A stretch of 64,000 nucleotides of DNA from Adineta vaga. Lineage: Eukaryota; Rotifera. A program made the position numbers and the translations under genes. The notes under the pieces are model-generated. The model did not search any database. It was given only the letters and a program-made list of their open reading frames with translations, and was not told the origin of the DNA. Location of the stretch: contig CP075496.1 of the NCBI GenBank assembly GCA_021613535.1, positions 13,702,001 to 13,766,000 on the forward strand, written 5' to 3'. This document shows positions 14,778 through 25,564 of the stretch, piece by piece. Positions within the stretch are counted from its first letter, which is position 1. Each line of letters starts with the position of its first letter.

Positions 14778-16049
14778 CTAAAGTTTATGTAGATTAATTC
14801 CATCAACAGTTGATATAATTAATATATTTGTACCAAACATTGCAGCACATGAAGGTGATGGATTATAATCACATGTTAATTTTAATTTTCCTTCATTTGA
14901 TATATGAAATAGATTTGATGTATTCCAATCGACAACAAGCCATTCATCATGATTAAGTAAACAACAACGAACTGCTCGTGAATCATAATCAATATTAAGA
15001 TCTAATGTCCAAAGTCGTTCGAATGTATTTGCTGAACGTAATTCAATAGATTTGGTTTTATTTAAACGATTATAAATCATTAAAGCAAGTTTATCTTTAT
15101 TATAAATAATATTATTTATTGTTTCGTCTTGTTTACATGTTTGTGGTGGTTGCCAACGTTTAATAAGTTGAACCGATGGCCATAATGTAAATTGATAAAT
15201 ATTTGAAGCCCAATCTTTTGTTGTTAAATATAAATTTGTATCTGAACATGTACATGACCACCAAGATAGTTTAGGTATTTTTTGAACACGTATTATTGAC
15301 ATTGTACTTTCATCAATAAGAAAGAGATAATTACGAGTTAAAACAAGAAAACGTGATAATGTTGATGACCAACAAATATCTATAATACATCCTTGTGTCC
15401 AAGATTTTTCTTTTAAAAGATTTAATTCTTTATCTAATAAACATAAATTCGAATTTTGATGTATAAGTAAATGACGTTCATTCGTACATAAAATTTTCGA
15501 ACTATCATCAAGATAATTAATTGTTTTTGATGGTGGAGGAATAATAGCTCCATTATATAAATCATTATTTTCTTGAATTTGAATAGATTTTTCATGAATT
15601 TCAATTGGATGAATATTCAACTGAAGATATTTTTCTTTTGTTTCATCAATTTCTTGTTCAAGTTGACGAGCAATATTTGTTATATAATCAATATCTTTTT
15701 GTACAGTATTTTGTTTATGAATAAGTGTTGCAATATTTGATCGTATACGATTTATATCTTTACGTTGTTTATCAACAATTTCAGCAACATGTCGATTAAA
15801 TTCTCGACATTTTTGTTCGTAATATCGATCGATTAAATTATAACAATCTGTTCTCCATTTGTCAAGTGTTTGATGTGATTCACTCATAAGATTTTCGATG
15901 TTTGATGTTGTTAAACGATCATTTAATGAATTGATTCGATCAGCTAGATCATTTAATGAATTGTCATATTGATCATATTGTTCTTCAGTTAATTCATAAG
16001 TTTCGGCATGTTGATATGTCGTCGACATCATCGTACACGATTGAGGCAT
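14778..16049 (-). CDS. Coiled-coil/beta-propeller protein lacking a B-box
   Basis: Intronless protein of about 423 residues from MPQSC; two further Met codons a few residues in are equally possible starts. Residues about 20-150 are a long coiled coil (NDLADRINSLNDRLTTSN to KQRKDINRIRSNIATL). It ends in the conserved NIHPIEIHE, followed by a propeller-like half with spaced Trp/Cys motifs (DICWSSTLSRFLVLT, LSWWSCTCSDTNLYLTT, RAVRCCLLNHDEWLVVDW). The same architecture and motifs occur in the gene at 20793-22073, so the two are paralogues. This copy lacks the Cys/His finger found there. TRIM/NHL-like architecture; function unknown, perhaps a ubiquitin-ligase-like adaptor that has lost its zinc module. 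Confidence 0.75.
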   Translation of the reverse strand: MPQSCTMMSTTYQHAETYELTEEQYDQYDNSLNDLADRINSLNDRLTTSNIENLMSESHQTLDKWRTDCYNLIDRYYEQKCREFNRHVAEIVDKQRKDINRIRSNIATLIHKQNTVQKDIDYITNIARQLEQEIDETKEKYLQLNIHPIEIHEKSIQIQENNDLYNGAIIPPPSKTINYLDDSSKILCTNERHLLIHQNSNLCLLDKELNLLKEKSWTQGCIIDICWSSTLSRFLVLTRNYLFLIDESTMSIIRVQKIPKLSWWSCTCSDTNLYLTTKDWASNIYQFTLWPSVQLIKRWQPPQTCKQDETINNIIYNKDKLALMIYNRLNKTKSIELRSANTFERLWTLDLNIDYDSRAVRCCLLNHDEWLVVDWNTSNLFHISNEGKLKLTCDYNPSPSCAAMFGTNILIISTVDGINLHKL

Positions 16050-17555
16050 TAATGTAAGACAATGGGGAGAAGAAAAAAAAATGCACGTAAACACAAAGTA
16101 CTTCCTGGTGACGTTAACTATTAACAATGAGCAAGAGAAAAGAAGAAATGACAAAGATAAAAAAGAAAAGTTGTTTAGTTTTTCTTCTAGAAAGATAATT
16201 AGTATGCGCAGGCAGAGAAGAAAAGCTTTTCTCCGTTTTTTTCCTCTCTTTTTTCTTTTTCTACTCGTTTTTTCTTCTTTAATTTATTAGCCAGACAGAA
16301 GTCAACAGCAGATGTCTTCTCTATTGTACTCTTGTCTAAAAGATGTTCGTTCAATAAGTTAAAGTACTTTCACCTAGGAATTACATTTTCTTTTAATGAA
16401 AAAAAAATACTTAAGTTTTCTTCGGTACTATGGACTTGAAAATACAATTTTATAAACGAATTTGAATATTTACATTATAAAAATTGTTCGAAATAACGAA
16501 CACAGATGTGATTCTTTGTTAAATTAATTCTGTAAAAAAAATCCATATTGGTTGCCTTGATAGGAAAGATTTATCCTAAATCGTAATTTTCTTCGTTGTT
16601 TAGTTGATTAATTCTAAATTTGATTCATGCAATAAAGCTCTTTAGTTGCAATCCGATTTAAGTGTCTTATCTCTTAAGCTTATTGTAAAAACTCTATTTT
16701 TATATCAAATTGGTTTCGAAAATTAATTCTCTGCTCATAAAAATATGTCTCATAAGATTAGAAGAATTACTCCGAGGTTTTCAGATGATATTTGTATCTA
16801 ACAGCATCATTCAATTTTTGAATCTAAAACTTTCTAAATATACATTCAAACCTGTTGGTAAAAGAATTCAAAAATAGATTTTAATTTATATTTGTAAATT
16901 GACATGTTAATTAATCTATTTTATTGATTATGATCTAAATTTAGTAAAAATCTCATCATCTATCAGAATATCTGTATTTGATTTTGACGTCAGAGATGTA
17001 GTTGTATATTTAGATCCTTTTTTTTTTAATTAACTATTCAAAGAATACCCTAGAACATCAAGTCCTAATCGTATTTCAATATTCTTTCCTATACATCTTG
17101 CTAAATGACTCTCTAAAACTTTAATTAAAAGAATAAACAAGAACTTGAAATATTCGTATCTGTCATCAACATTAAGAAAGTTTTTTTCTAAAAAAAAACT
17201 CTAGACTGAATGAATCTTCTATCATCTAATGTTGTTCCTGTTTAAGATAACATTATTGAATATATAAATGAGAATTAAAATGAATATTTGAAGTATAATT
17301 ACTTATATTATTTACGTGTACTTGATCACATTTTGTTTAGTTCCTAATAAATATAGAACATATAACATAAATATCCTTTGTATATCATCAACAAAGACGA
17401 TCATTTCATTATTTATTTCATGAAAAGAAAAACATAAATTTTCCTGACAAATAAAACGATATGACACAATATTTCTCTTTTCATCCATCTAATTATATAC
17501 ACAAACATACGATTATTCATTCAATACATATATATAAATAAAACAAAAAAAAGTA
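16050..17555. other. Intergenic, upstream of the propeller gene
   Basis: A pyrimidine-rich tract at 16235-16285 lies just 5' of the minus-strand gene and is followed by ordinary AT-rich sequence. No gene, RNA or repeat family is recognised up to the stop of the kleisin gene. Confidence 0.5.
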
Positions 17556-20519
17556 TTAAAAATGACTATCATCACTTTCCATTGTTTCGAATTGAGATGT
17601 ACTTTCAACATCAGGTACAAGTTGTTTTGTTGGATCATATTTATCATTAAGAAAAAGATTGATTTCACCATAAGATTCTTTTTGATATACTTTCAATTGT
17701 CCTTCAGCACAAAGTACTATAATTTAAATCAATAAAAGAAGAAAAAACACCGAATCAATTTATAGATTCAAAATGAAATTACCAAGTAAAACACTAAAAA
17801 GACGAGCTGCTTGAATTCGAGTTGTATCCGATCGTTTAACGAATTCATTAAATGAACCACCATCTGATTTATTCGCCGCACTAAACAAAAACAAATTTAC
17901 AATAAAGAAAAAAAATTAATATTTTTATGTTTGTTCTTACTTGAGAATTTCATCAATGGCTTTTTGTTTTTGTTTGTCTTGCCAAGTTGGTAATGGTTCG
18001 ACTTGAGTAGGAATTGAACTTCGAGCTCGTCGTTTACTTTGCATTGGTGAAAGTGGTTGTTGAATATCACCTAATGGTTCAAATGGTTGTGGTGGAACAA
18101 TGGGAAGATCATCGAAACCACTGAATAATGGTGGAAGGACATTACCATCACTTGTTCCTGCTGGTAATTGTGAAATACGCTTTGATAAGAAGAAAGTGAG
18201 ATGATTTAATAAAGAAGATAAAAGAAAAATTTACATCTTGTAATGTTGGAACAATTGATGAAGGTGATCGAGTACCTGCTTTAGGTAAAAGACCACCTGA
18301 AAGTAAATAAAAAAGAAATTTTATATAAGTTAAGAAAATGATTTGAACTTACTCGATTGGCCACGTCGAATTGCCATTTCTTGTCCTGTACGACGTATTT
18401 GAGCAAGATTACCAGATTCATCTAAGTATTTCATATATTATCGATGATGATTTTATCAAGAAAATAGAAAGATTTCCAACCTGGATTTGTAAATACTTTA
18501 GCAATATTTACGATATCATCAATAAGAGTATCAAGATCGATTGTTGACATTGCATGTTTAGCTTTATCCAATAGTTTACTCATTCGTTTTGCTCCATTCT
18601 TTGTAAACAAAACATTCGATTAAAATTGATCTTGTTGAAGAAAAACAGTGAACTTACTCGACCAACTAATGTTGACCATGGTTTTTGTTGTTGTTTATTT
18701 TTTTCAAATTCTTCCTGTTCTTCTTCTTCAAATACTTTCAATACATCATAATCAAAATCAATGATTTGTTCATAAAGTGCTGCATTTTTTCGTTTTTTAT
18801 TCAATGCATTTGGTGCATTACGTTTCTTTTTCGAAACACGAAAATATTCTTTTTCATTTTCAGACGTTACCGGAATAATATCAGGAACTTGAGCATCAAT
18901 ACCTAATCCTATAGGTACGCCATGTGGTAATTGCTAAATAAAATTAGTTTTAGAATTTCAAGTGAAAATAAGTATATACCTGATCCGGTAGTGGAGGTAA
19001 CGTATCCATTTGTATAGGCATTTCATCAGCACCAATCATTGTTGGTTCTTGAACAAAAATTAATGGAACATTACTACTTGCGCAATTTGCACCGAGCAGA
19101 ACGGTTTTTGTCGGTGTTGAACTAGAAGGATAAGAATTGAATCGATATCAAAGAATACTCGACGAAGATACGTACTCATAGATTGGATATGTATCAATTG
19201 AACTGGTAATAAAAGTCAATGCATCCGTTGAAAATTGATCACATGTAACAGTTGTTATACGTTCTGATGGAGCTGGTGTTACTACTGTTGTATCCATGGG
19301 TAACATTGGTAATGGTAATGGTAAATCCGATGTTGTTGAACGTTGTGGTTGATGTTCATCAATCGTTCGATCTTTACTTGGATGAACATATCGATCTGTT
19401 GCACCTATATGACGATCGACTCGTGGTGCTAAAATTTGAAATGAATTTAAGAAACAAATAAACGAAGAGAATCAACCTCGAAGTAATTCTTTATTTCGTT
19501 CTTCGGATCCAGCACGAAAAAATGTTCGATCCTGATGTTCATCAATATCCATTGCTGTTGTTGGTGGAACAGGTAATGGTTCACCAAAACGATCATCGAT
19601 GATATCAAACTTCGGCATCGGTTCCTAAAATAAGTTTCTTAATAAAATAAAAATCAATTGTTTCTTATGTCTGCTACTTACTTCAATATCAGGTAATAAT
19701 GTAATACGTTTTCCATGAGTTGGTTTCGATACTTCCCATGGAAGTAGTGGTAAAGTATCCTTTGAAAAGCAAACAAATAGAAAAGAAATTCTATGTTAAA
19801 AGCAAATAAATCAACGAACGGGTGATTGAGCAATCACTGGTGGTGTTGATTGACGTGGTATTTCAATAGAAAAATCTCTTTCCAATAACATTCGTTCGTC
19901 GGGTAATAAGTTTTCATCAATATCAATTTGCCATTGTGTATTTGTTAATACTGTTTCTTTTTTTCGAGTTAATTTTGTTTTTGTCGGATCATTAAATTCA
20001 AAAAATCTTAACAAAATTATAAGTATAATCAATCAACGAACAATATCTTACCGATGTACAATTGCATCTTTATATAACTGTTCAACATCCTCTAGAAGAA
20101 AATAATAGTCATTCAATGAATAAAATGAAGAGAAATACTAACGCTGCCATAGAATTACACTTTTGGAATAGACATAAACGAGGCCAAGCATAAGATGACT
20201 ATCGAGAATAAGTGCTAATGGAGAACGACGACGAGTTTTTGAATTCACATATTGAAGAACATCTTTACTGTATGATAAAAATGACAAAAAATAAATAAAA
20301 GAATCAATGGAAATAAAAAAAACTAACTAGATTGTTTTGAAATTAGCTGAATTAATCAATGTTTTTGTTACTAAACGTCGTTGACCAGCACATTTCCTAT
20401 ATGTATGTATATGAATATCAAACATGACAGAAATCGATGTTTTTCAATTGATTTTACCAGAGAATTTGTAATGAAGGACTATGTGCAAAAACATTTTGGG
20501 TTTTTCTTGTCGTAGTCAT
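17556..20519 (-). CDS. REC8/RAD21-family alpha-kleisin
   Basis: Kleisins bridge SMC1 and SMC3 in the cohesin ring that holds sister chromatids together. Many exons read from MTTTRKTQNVFAHS (start 20519) to ESDDSHF (stop 17556). The N-terminal kleisin domain is recognisable (LQILWKCAGQRRLVTKTL, SPLALILDSHLMLGLVYVYS). The middle is a long low-complexity, Pro/Asp-rich linker (WQIDIDENLLPDERMLL, RTFFRAGSEERNKELLR). The C-terminal winged helix reads RIQAARLFSVLLVLCAEGQL followed by KVYQKESYGEI. The N-terminus lacks the MFYAH...LAKIWLAAHWD signature expected of mitotic RAD21. The C-terminal winged helix resembles mammalian REC8 (FYLLLVLSAQQ...QEKPYG), so a REC8-like identity is more likely. No separase site (ExxR) was confirmed. 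Confidence 0.75.
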
Positions 20520-20792
20520 CAGACGAACGTCGTCTTGATCTTACTTACTAATAGTTAAAAATGATATGAACATCTTTTTCTTTCGAAAATTAACGGACGT
20601 TATCTCTATCCGTCGGCAATGACGAGAAAAGAAAAGAAAAAAAAAACAAAATATACGTCAACAGATTTCGTTTATAATTTATGAAAATAAAGTCATTCAA
20701 ATAAAGATATGTGATTGTCTTTGATCTCTTTTCAGCACTTGTAATTTGAAATGATTTTGATACTTTCCAATCAAGACCATATGATCGATCGT

Positions 20793-22073
20793 TTATAATC
20801 GATGGAAATTAATCGAATGTTTTGTTGAAATAATCATGTGATTTAGTTTTTGAAAAAAATGAATATAACAAATTTCATGTTCATATTGAAAGATATTCTT
20901 TAATTTGCCATCATTTATTAAATGATATAACGATGAATAACCCCAATCAGCTATTATCCATGTATTCGAATTAAAGAGACAACATTGAATTTTTCGTTCA
21001 CTATAATCAGTTTTTAAACGATAAAACCAAATACAATCAAATGTTATTGTTGAACGAACATCAATCAATAATTCTTGTTTAGTTTTATCATTAATACCTA
21101 AAGCTAATTTACAATTTTGATATTTTAAACTATCAATACGTTGTTTATGATCATTATTTTCATTTATTTGATGAATTTCGATAGATTTAATTAAAGATTG
21201 AAGATTAAATTCTTCAATTGATGAATTCCATAAATTTTTCGATAAATATAAAGATGTTTCCGAACATGTACATGATTGCCATAATCTTCCTTCGATTGTT
21301 TCAATATATTTAATTGATAAAGTCATTCCATCAACTTGATAAATACAATTCGATGTAATTATAAAGAAACAATTCAAAACTTCTGACCAACACATATCTT
21401 GTATTCGATCATATGGCCAGTTTTGTTCAAGAATCAATGCAAGATTTTCATCAAGTAAATATAAATTTGATTTTTGATGAATTAATAAATGTTGAGAATT
21501 CGTTGTTATTGCATCGGAACTTAATGGAAAACGTGGAATATTTTCATATGGAATTGAAAATTTTGATAGATTAGATATATTAATATCAATCAATTGATTT
21601 GTTATAACTAATGGATGAGTATTAATATCAATGTAGATATGTTCAATTTGTCTTTGTATTGATTGAATTTTTTGTTCGATTAAATCTATATTATATTTTG
21701 TTGTTTGTTGAACATTAATCATTTTAGCAAATTTTAATCGTAAATCAGAAATTTCATTTTCTTGTTTATTTAAGAAATTTTGTATAGATAAATTCATTTC
21801 ATTTCGTTGTTTTTCATAATAATCATCGATAATTTTGTAACAATTAAATTTCCATTGATTAAGTTTTATGAAAATCTCTTCTGTAATTATATTTTTACTT
21901 AAATCTTCAAATTGTTCAATAAGTGTATTAATTTGTTCGTTTAAATCATTTAATTTTGGACGAAGTAAAGAATCATGTTCAACAAAATGTTCTCGACAAA
22001 GAATTTGTTTACAACAAATACATGTTGTAAGAGATATTCCATCACATGAAGATATTTCACATGTTTGCGACAT
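20793..22073 (-). CDS. B-box-like zinc finger/coiled-coil/propeller protein
   Basis: Intronless, about 426 residues starting at MSQTCEISSC. Residues 5-33 hold C-x4-C-x7-C-x-C-C-x4-C-x2-H-x3-H (…TTCICCKQILCREHFVEH), a B-box-type zinc finger. A coiled coil follows (LNDLNEQINTLIEQFEDL to QENEISDLRLKFAKM), then INTHPLVIT. The propeller-like half has the same signatures as the paralogue at 14778-16049 (DMCWSEVLNCFFIIT, WQSCTCSETSLYLS, IQCCLFNSNTWIIADW, terminal INFHRL). An earlier in-frame Met (22124) is less likely because the finger would then be internal. The arrangement resembles RING-less TRIM proteins. Role unknown. Confidence 0.8.
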   Translation of the reverse strand: MSQTCEISSCDGISLTTCICCKQILCREHFVEHDSLLRPKLNDLNEQINTLIEQFEDLSKNIITEEIFIKLNQWKFNCYKIIDDYYEKQRNEMNLSIQNFLNKQENEISDLRLKFAKMINVQQTTKYNIDLIEQKIQSIQRQIEHIYIDINTHPLVITNQLIDINISNLSKFSIPYENIPRFPLSSDAITTNSQHLLIHQKSNLYLLDENLALILEQNWPYDRIQDMCWSEVLNCFFIITSNCIYQVDGMTLSIKYIETIEGRLWQSCTCSETSLYLSKNLWNSSIEEFNLQSLIKSIEIHQINENNDHKQRIDSLKYQNCKLALGINDKTKQELLIDVRSTITFDCIWFYRLKTDYSERKIQCCLFNSNTWIIADWGYSSLYHLINDGKLKNIFQYEHEICYIHFFQKLNHMIISTKHSINFHRL

Positions 22074-22403
22074 AATTAACAAGAAATTTTCCAAGATTAA
22101 TATATGTCCATTTCTAATGTACATTATTTTATACAGGTGAATAGTTATGACTCATTCTTGAAAGGTAGTCATGCATGTTTATTCATGAAAATTAACAAAT
22201 AGACCAATGAAAACATGATAATGTCAATAAAATCGAACAAATATCGGAAGTATTTAGTTACTTTCAACATTTTGGTTTGTTTTAGATAAAAATCAGTAAT
22301 GATTTTTTGCGGTGAAAGAAAAAAATCATTTCATCAAAGTTGATCGTTTTATCAGTTAATGTAGAAATCAATATGTAAAATGTACAAAAAAAAAACAAGG
22401 AAA
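22074..22403. other. Short intergenic region
   Basis: AT-rich spacer between the B-box gene start and the UROS stop, both on the minus strand; it should contain the B-box gene promoter. No distinct motif is seen. Confidence 0.4.
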
Positions 22404-23633
22404 TTATTTAATATTTTCTACAATACGTAGAAATTCTTCAGCAGTTGGTTTTGAACATGAACGTTCATCAAAAGATGTCGATTCAAGACACTTTCGAATA
22501 GCTGCACTTGTTGTTTTACCTAAACTAATTAACTAAACAAGAAGAAAAAAAAAGAATACTGAAATTTGATAGAAACAATTTCTTACGATAGATTTATTAT
22601 CTGCTAGATCAAAACCAATACGTTGGCAAGATTTATATACACTATCGAATCCACTTGGACTGAAAAAGCCAAGTACATCTGGTATCTACAAAATCTTCTT
22701 TTAATAATATCGAATGTTTTATAAAAAAAACAAGTACTTACACCATAATTGGCGAGATATTCTTTTAAATCTTGATCAAGACTTTCGGAAGGAATAGTTT
22801 CGTATACCATAATTTCATCCAAATGAATTCCTAAAAAGAATGTCATCTTTTTCTATTGAATGTAAAGATAAATAGTCGGAATTAACCTGTTGCATTTGAT
22901 AATCGATTTGGTAAAATATCTAATCGTGCTTGTGCACATGGAAATAACAGACGAACGTTTTCTTCTTTATTTTGTACATCTAATTATCAACAAGATTGAT
23001 GAATATATTTGTTAATTAAAACTATTTTCAAGTACCTTGAATAATAAATTCAGCTAATGATTCACCTCCACCGGTTTCCATACCAAGAATATCAATTGTA
23101 GAACTAAATAATTCTTTACCTAATGCACCTGTCGCTGGTCCTTCGACATAAATACGTTGCCATCGTTTTCGATCATCATCTAAGAGAAAATAGCAAACGA
23201 TTTCAAGTGATTAAGAATCTTTGTGAGAAAAGAATAATAACGAAAAGAGAAAATGATTTTTCTTACTTGTGCTTTTCTTTATCTACCTGTCAGAACTCTT
23301 TGAACAGCTTCAACAGCTCGTTTACTGGTGAAAATAAGAGCATAATAATCATCTAACTATATTGAAATGAATTCAATCATGAGAAAGATTGAAATCTTAT
23401 ATAAAATTACAAACTTTAAGTTTTGTTGAAAGTAAATCTTGATTAATAAAATGAAATTGAATTGGTGATATTGTTTTAACTATATAACCACGATCAGTTA
23501 ATAACTTAATGAGAATGAAAATTGACATTAGTAGGAACAAAATCTTTTGATCAAATGATACCTTTTCGTAAACATCTTCATTCGATGTATCGTCAGTTTT
23601 TGATCGAAATAATAAAATTGTCTTAACTGGCAT
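22404..23633 (-). CDS. UROS: Uroporphyrinogen-III synthase
   Basis: Fourth enzyme of haem synthesis: cyclises hydroxymethylbilane with inversion of ring D. Exons read from MPVKTILLFRSKTDD to the stop at 22404. The two Rossmann-like halves of the HemD fold are recognisable: DDYYALIFTSKRAVEAVQRV and RIYVEGPATGALGKELF in the first part, VLGFFSPSGFDSVYKSC and ISLGKTTSAAIRKCLEST near the end, with SKPTAEEFLRIVENIK as C-terminus. These match family motifs (IFTSxRAVEA, FFSPSG, IGxTTAxAL). Introns are short. The domain order and total length (about 270 residues) are normal. Confidence 0.9.
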
Positions 23634-24079
23634 TTTGTTTTATAAATATATATTTATCTAAGCAAAATCTCATCATATATACAACAACTGTTTTATATAG
23701 AAGAAAATAAACCAATACTATATATGTTGTTATTTAATATGACAAGAAGAATAAAATAGAGTGACCTCTGACGAACGACGACTACAACATTCTTGATTTA
23801 TTGAAAAGTTTCTTCATGTATTTTCAAACATATCTATCGGATGTTATTCAAAGAGAAATTAAAAGTACAGAGATTAATGTACGACATACCATATTTAGTT
23901 CTATCAATAAAGTAAAGACGTAACATATATTCTTGTTGTATACTAGTATTTTTATTGCAAGAAGTATGATGTATAATAATAAGCAGTTAATTAGGCCAAT
24001 AAAAAAAAGAAGAAGATGAAATCTAACATAAAGCAACTACAGTAATGAATACGAGAAAAACAAAATGAAACAACTATTG
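23634..24079. other. Intergenic, UROS promoter side
   Basis: AT-rich spacer of about 450 bp between the start of UROS and the stop of the BAR-domain gene. TATA-like strings occur near 23642-23650, shortly upstream of UROS. Nothing else is recognised. Confidence 0.4.
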
Positions 24080-25361
24080 TTAATCATCTGAATCACTTGA
24101 ATCTGATGAATAAGATTCTGCAACATTTGGTTTAACCGATTTGCTTTTATTGCCATGTTTTGATGAATGTTCATGTATAGGACTTGAACTACGATTACTA
24201 GCACGTGGTGCTTGCGATTTTCGATGATCGGCTCGTTCAAATGAACCACCACGATGTTGATTACTACTATCTGCTGGTAAACTATAACGTGAACCAAAAT
24301 CAGAATCGTGACGATGATCTGGTAAAGCACTCATAGAACCAGAATGATCACCACTAAGACCACCACTTGTTGTTCGCCTTGGATTATTCAATGCAGTTTC
24401 ACTTACACTTCGTTGAGATGGATGAAGACGATGAAATGGTGCAGCGGTACGAAATTCCTATGAAAAAATTAAAATTAAATTCAATTTTTTGAAGAAAAAA
24501 AACAACATGTTTTTGATAAAGAAAATTTACTTCAAGATCATGTTTGATATCAATATTTAATATCTGTTGATGTGCATATGTATACATTTCCATAGCACGT
24601 GCATGAAAAGATAAATTAATCAATGTAAAATCTGTTAGATATTTTTTAATATCTGTTAATTTCATTTGTTCAAAATTATCGATTTCATCTTGAACAACAT
24701 TATCTGCACGTGATGCTTCAGTTTGGGCATATTCAGCATTCACTTGCATGGCAACAATTGCATCACGATTTCCTGGATTACGATTGCTTGTTTGTTGTAA
24801 TTTACGTTGTCGTTGAACGCCTTTATCTCGAGCAGTAATAGCTTTTTGTACAGCTTGCTATTGAAATGAAAACAATTTTATTTCAAGAACAATTGAAGAA
24901 CATAATCATACTCGTTTATGTTTCATTATTTCACCATATTTAGCAAGTGGTTCAAGTATTTGAGTTTCAATTCGTGTTATCTTTAAAACAAAACACACAC
25001 ATTTTTATTGCCAAAATAAACAATGAATTTCTTTTGTCAATAATGTCATACTTACAAGTGTATTACGATAATCTTCTACAGCTGATAAATAACTTGCATA
25101 TTGTTGTAAACTTTGTCTTAATGATGTATTAATTCGTTCTCGATCAGCAAATTCGAACATATTTTGCACCATTTCATCATTGCAATCACGTAAACGTGCT
25201 TCTTTACGACAAACTTTGCCGAATTGCACACATATACTTCCTAAATATTTTTCCGCTTGATTTATTCGATCTAAGACAAATTTTGTATTTGTTGCATCAC
25301 TAAAAATAACAAATAAAAAAATACAAACTAATAAAACGATTCTTTACTTGGTAGGAAACAT
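24080..25361 (-). CDS. CIBAR/FAM92-type BAR-domain protein
   Basis: BAR proteins of this family bind curved membranes and, in vertebrates, act with CBY1 at the ciliary base. The first exon encodes MFPTN and is followed by DATNTKFVLDRINQAEKYLG. The BAR helices then run through VQFGKVCRKEARLRDCNDEM, YASYLSAVEDYRNTLITRI, LAKYGEIMKHKRQAVQKAI and LTDFTLINLSFHARAMEMY, matching the FAM92 pattern. The last about 100 residues are a polar, Ser/His/Arg-rich tail (RRTTSGGLSGDHSGS) ending in SDSSDSDD, a likely disordered, acidic, phosphorylatable end. Introns are short. Divergent from the F-box-like gene. Confidence 0.85.
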
Positions 25362-25564
25362 GATGATTGTAATCTGTTTTGTTAGAAAATGAATGTAAAA
25401 GAAGATAATAGGCCATAGATTGATTTGTCCTACTGATGATTACTAAGCAACGGTTCAGATAGATGTCACTATGCCTTAAGTAAAACTATTCCATTGTAAC
25501 CACGACACCAGAGGTCCCTTGAATCGAAGAAAAACTTTTCTTTCTTTCAAATTGTTTTTCATCA
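25362..25564. promoter_or_regulatory. Compact bidirectional promoter
   Basis: Only about 200 bp separate the ATG of the CIBAR-like gene (minus) from the ATG of the F-box-like gene (plus), so the two probably share a promoter region. No TATA box is obvious. Confidence 0.45.
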
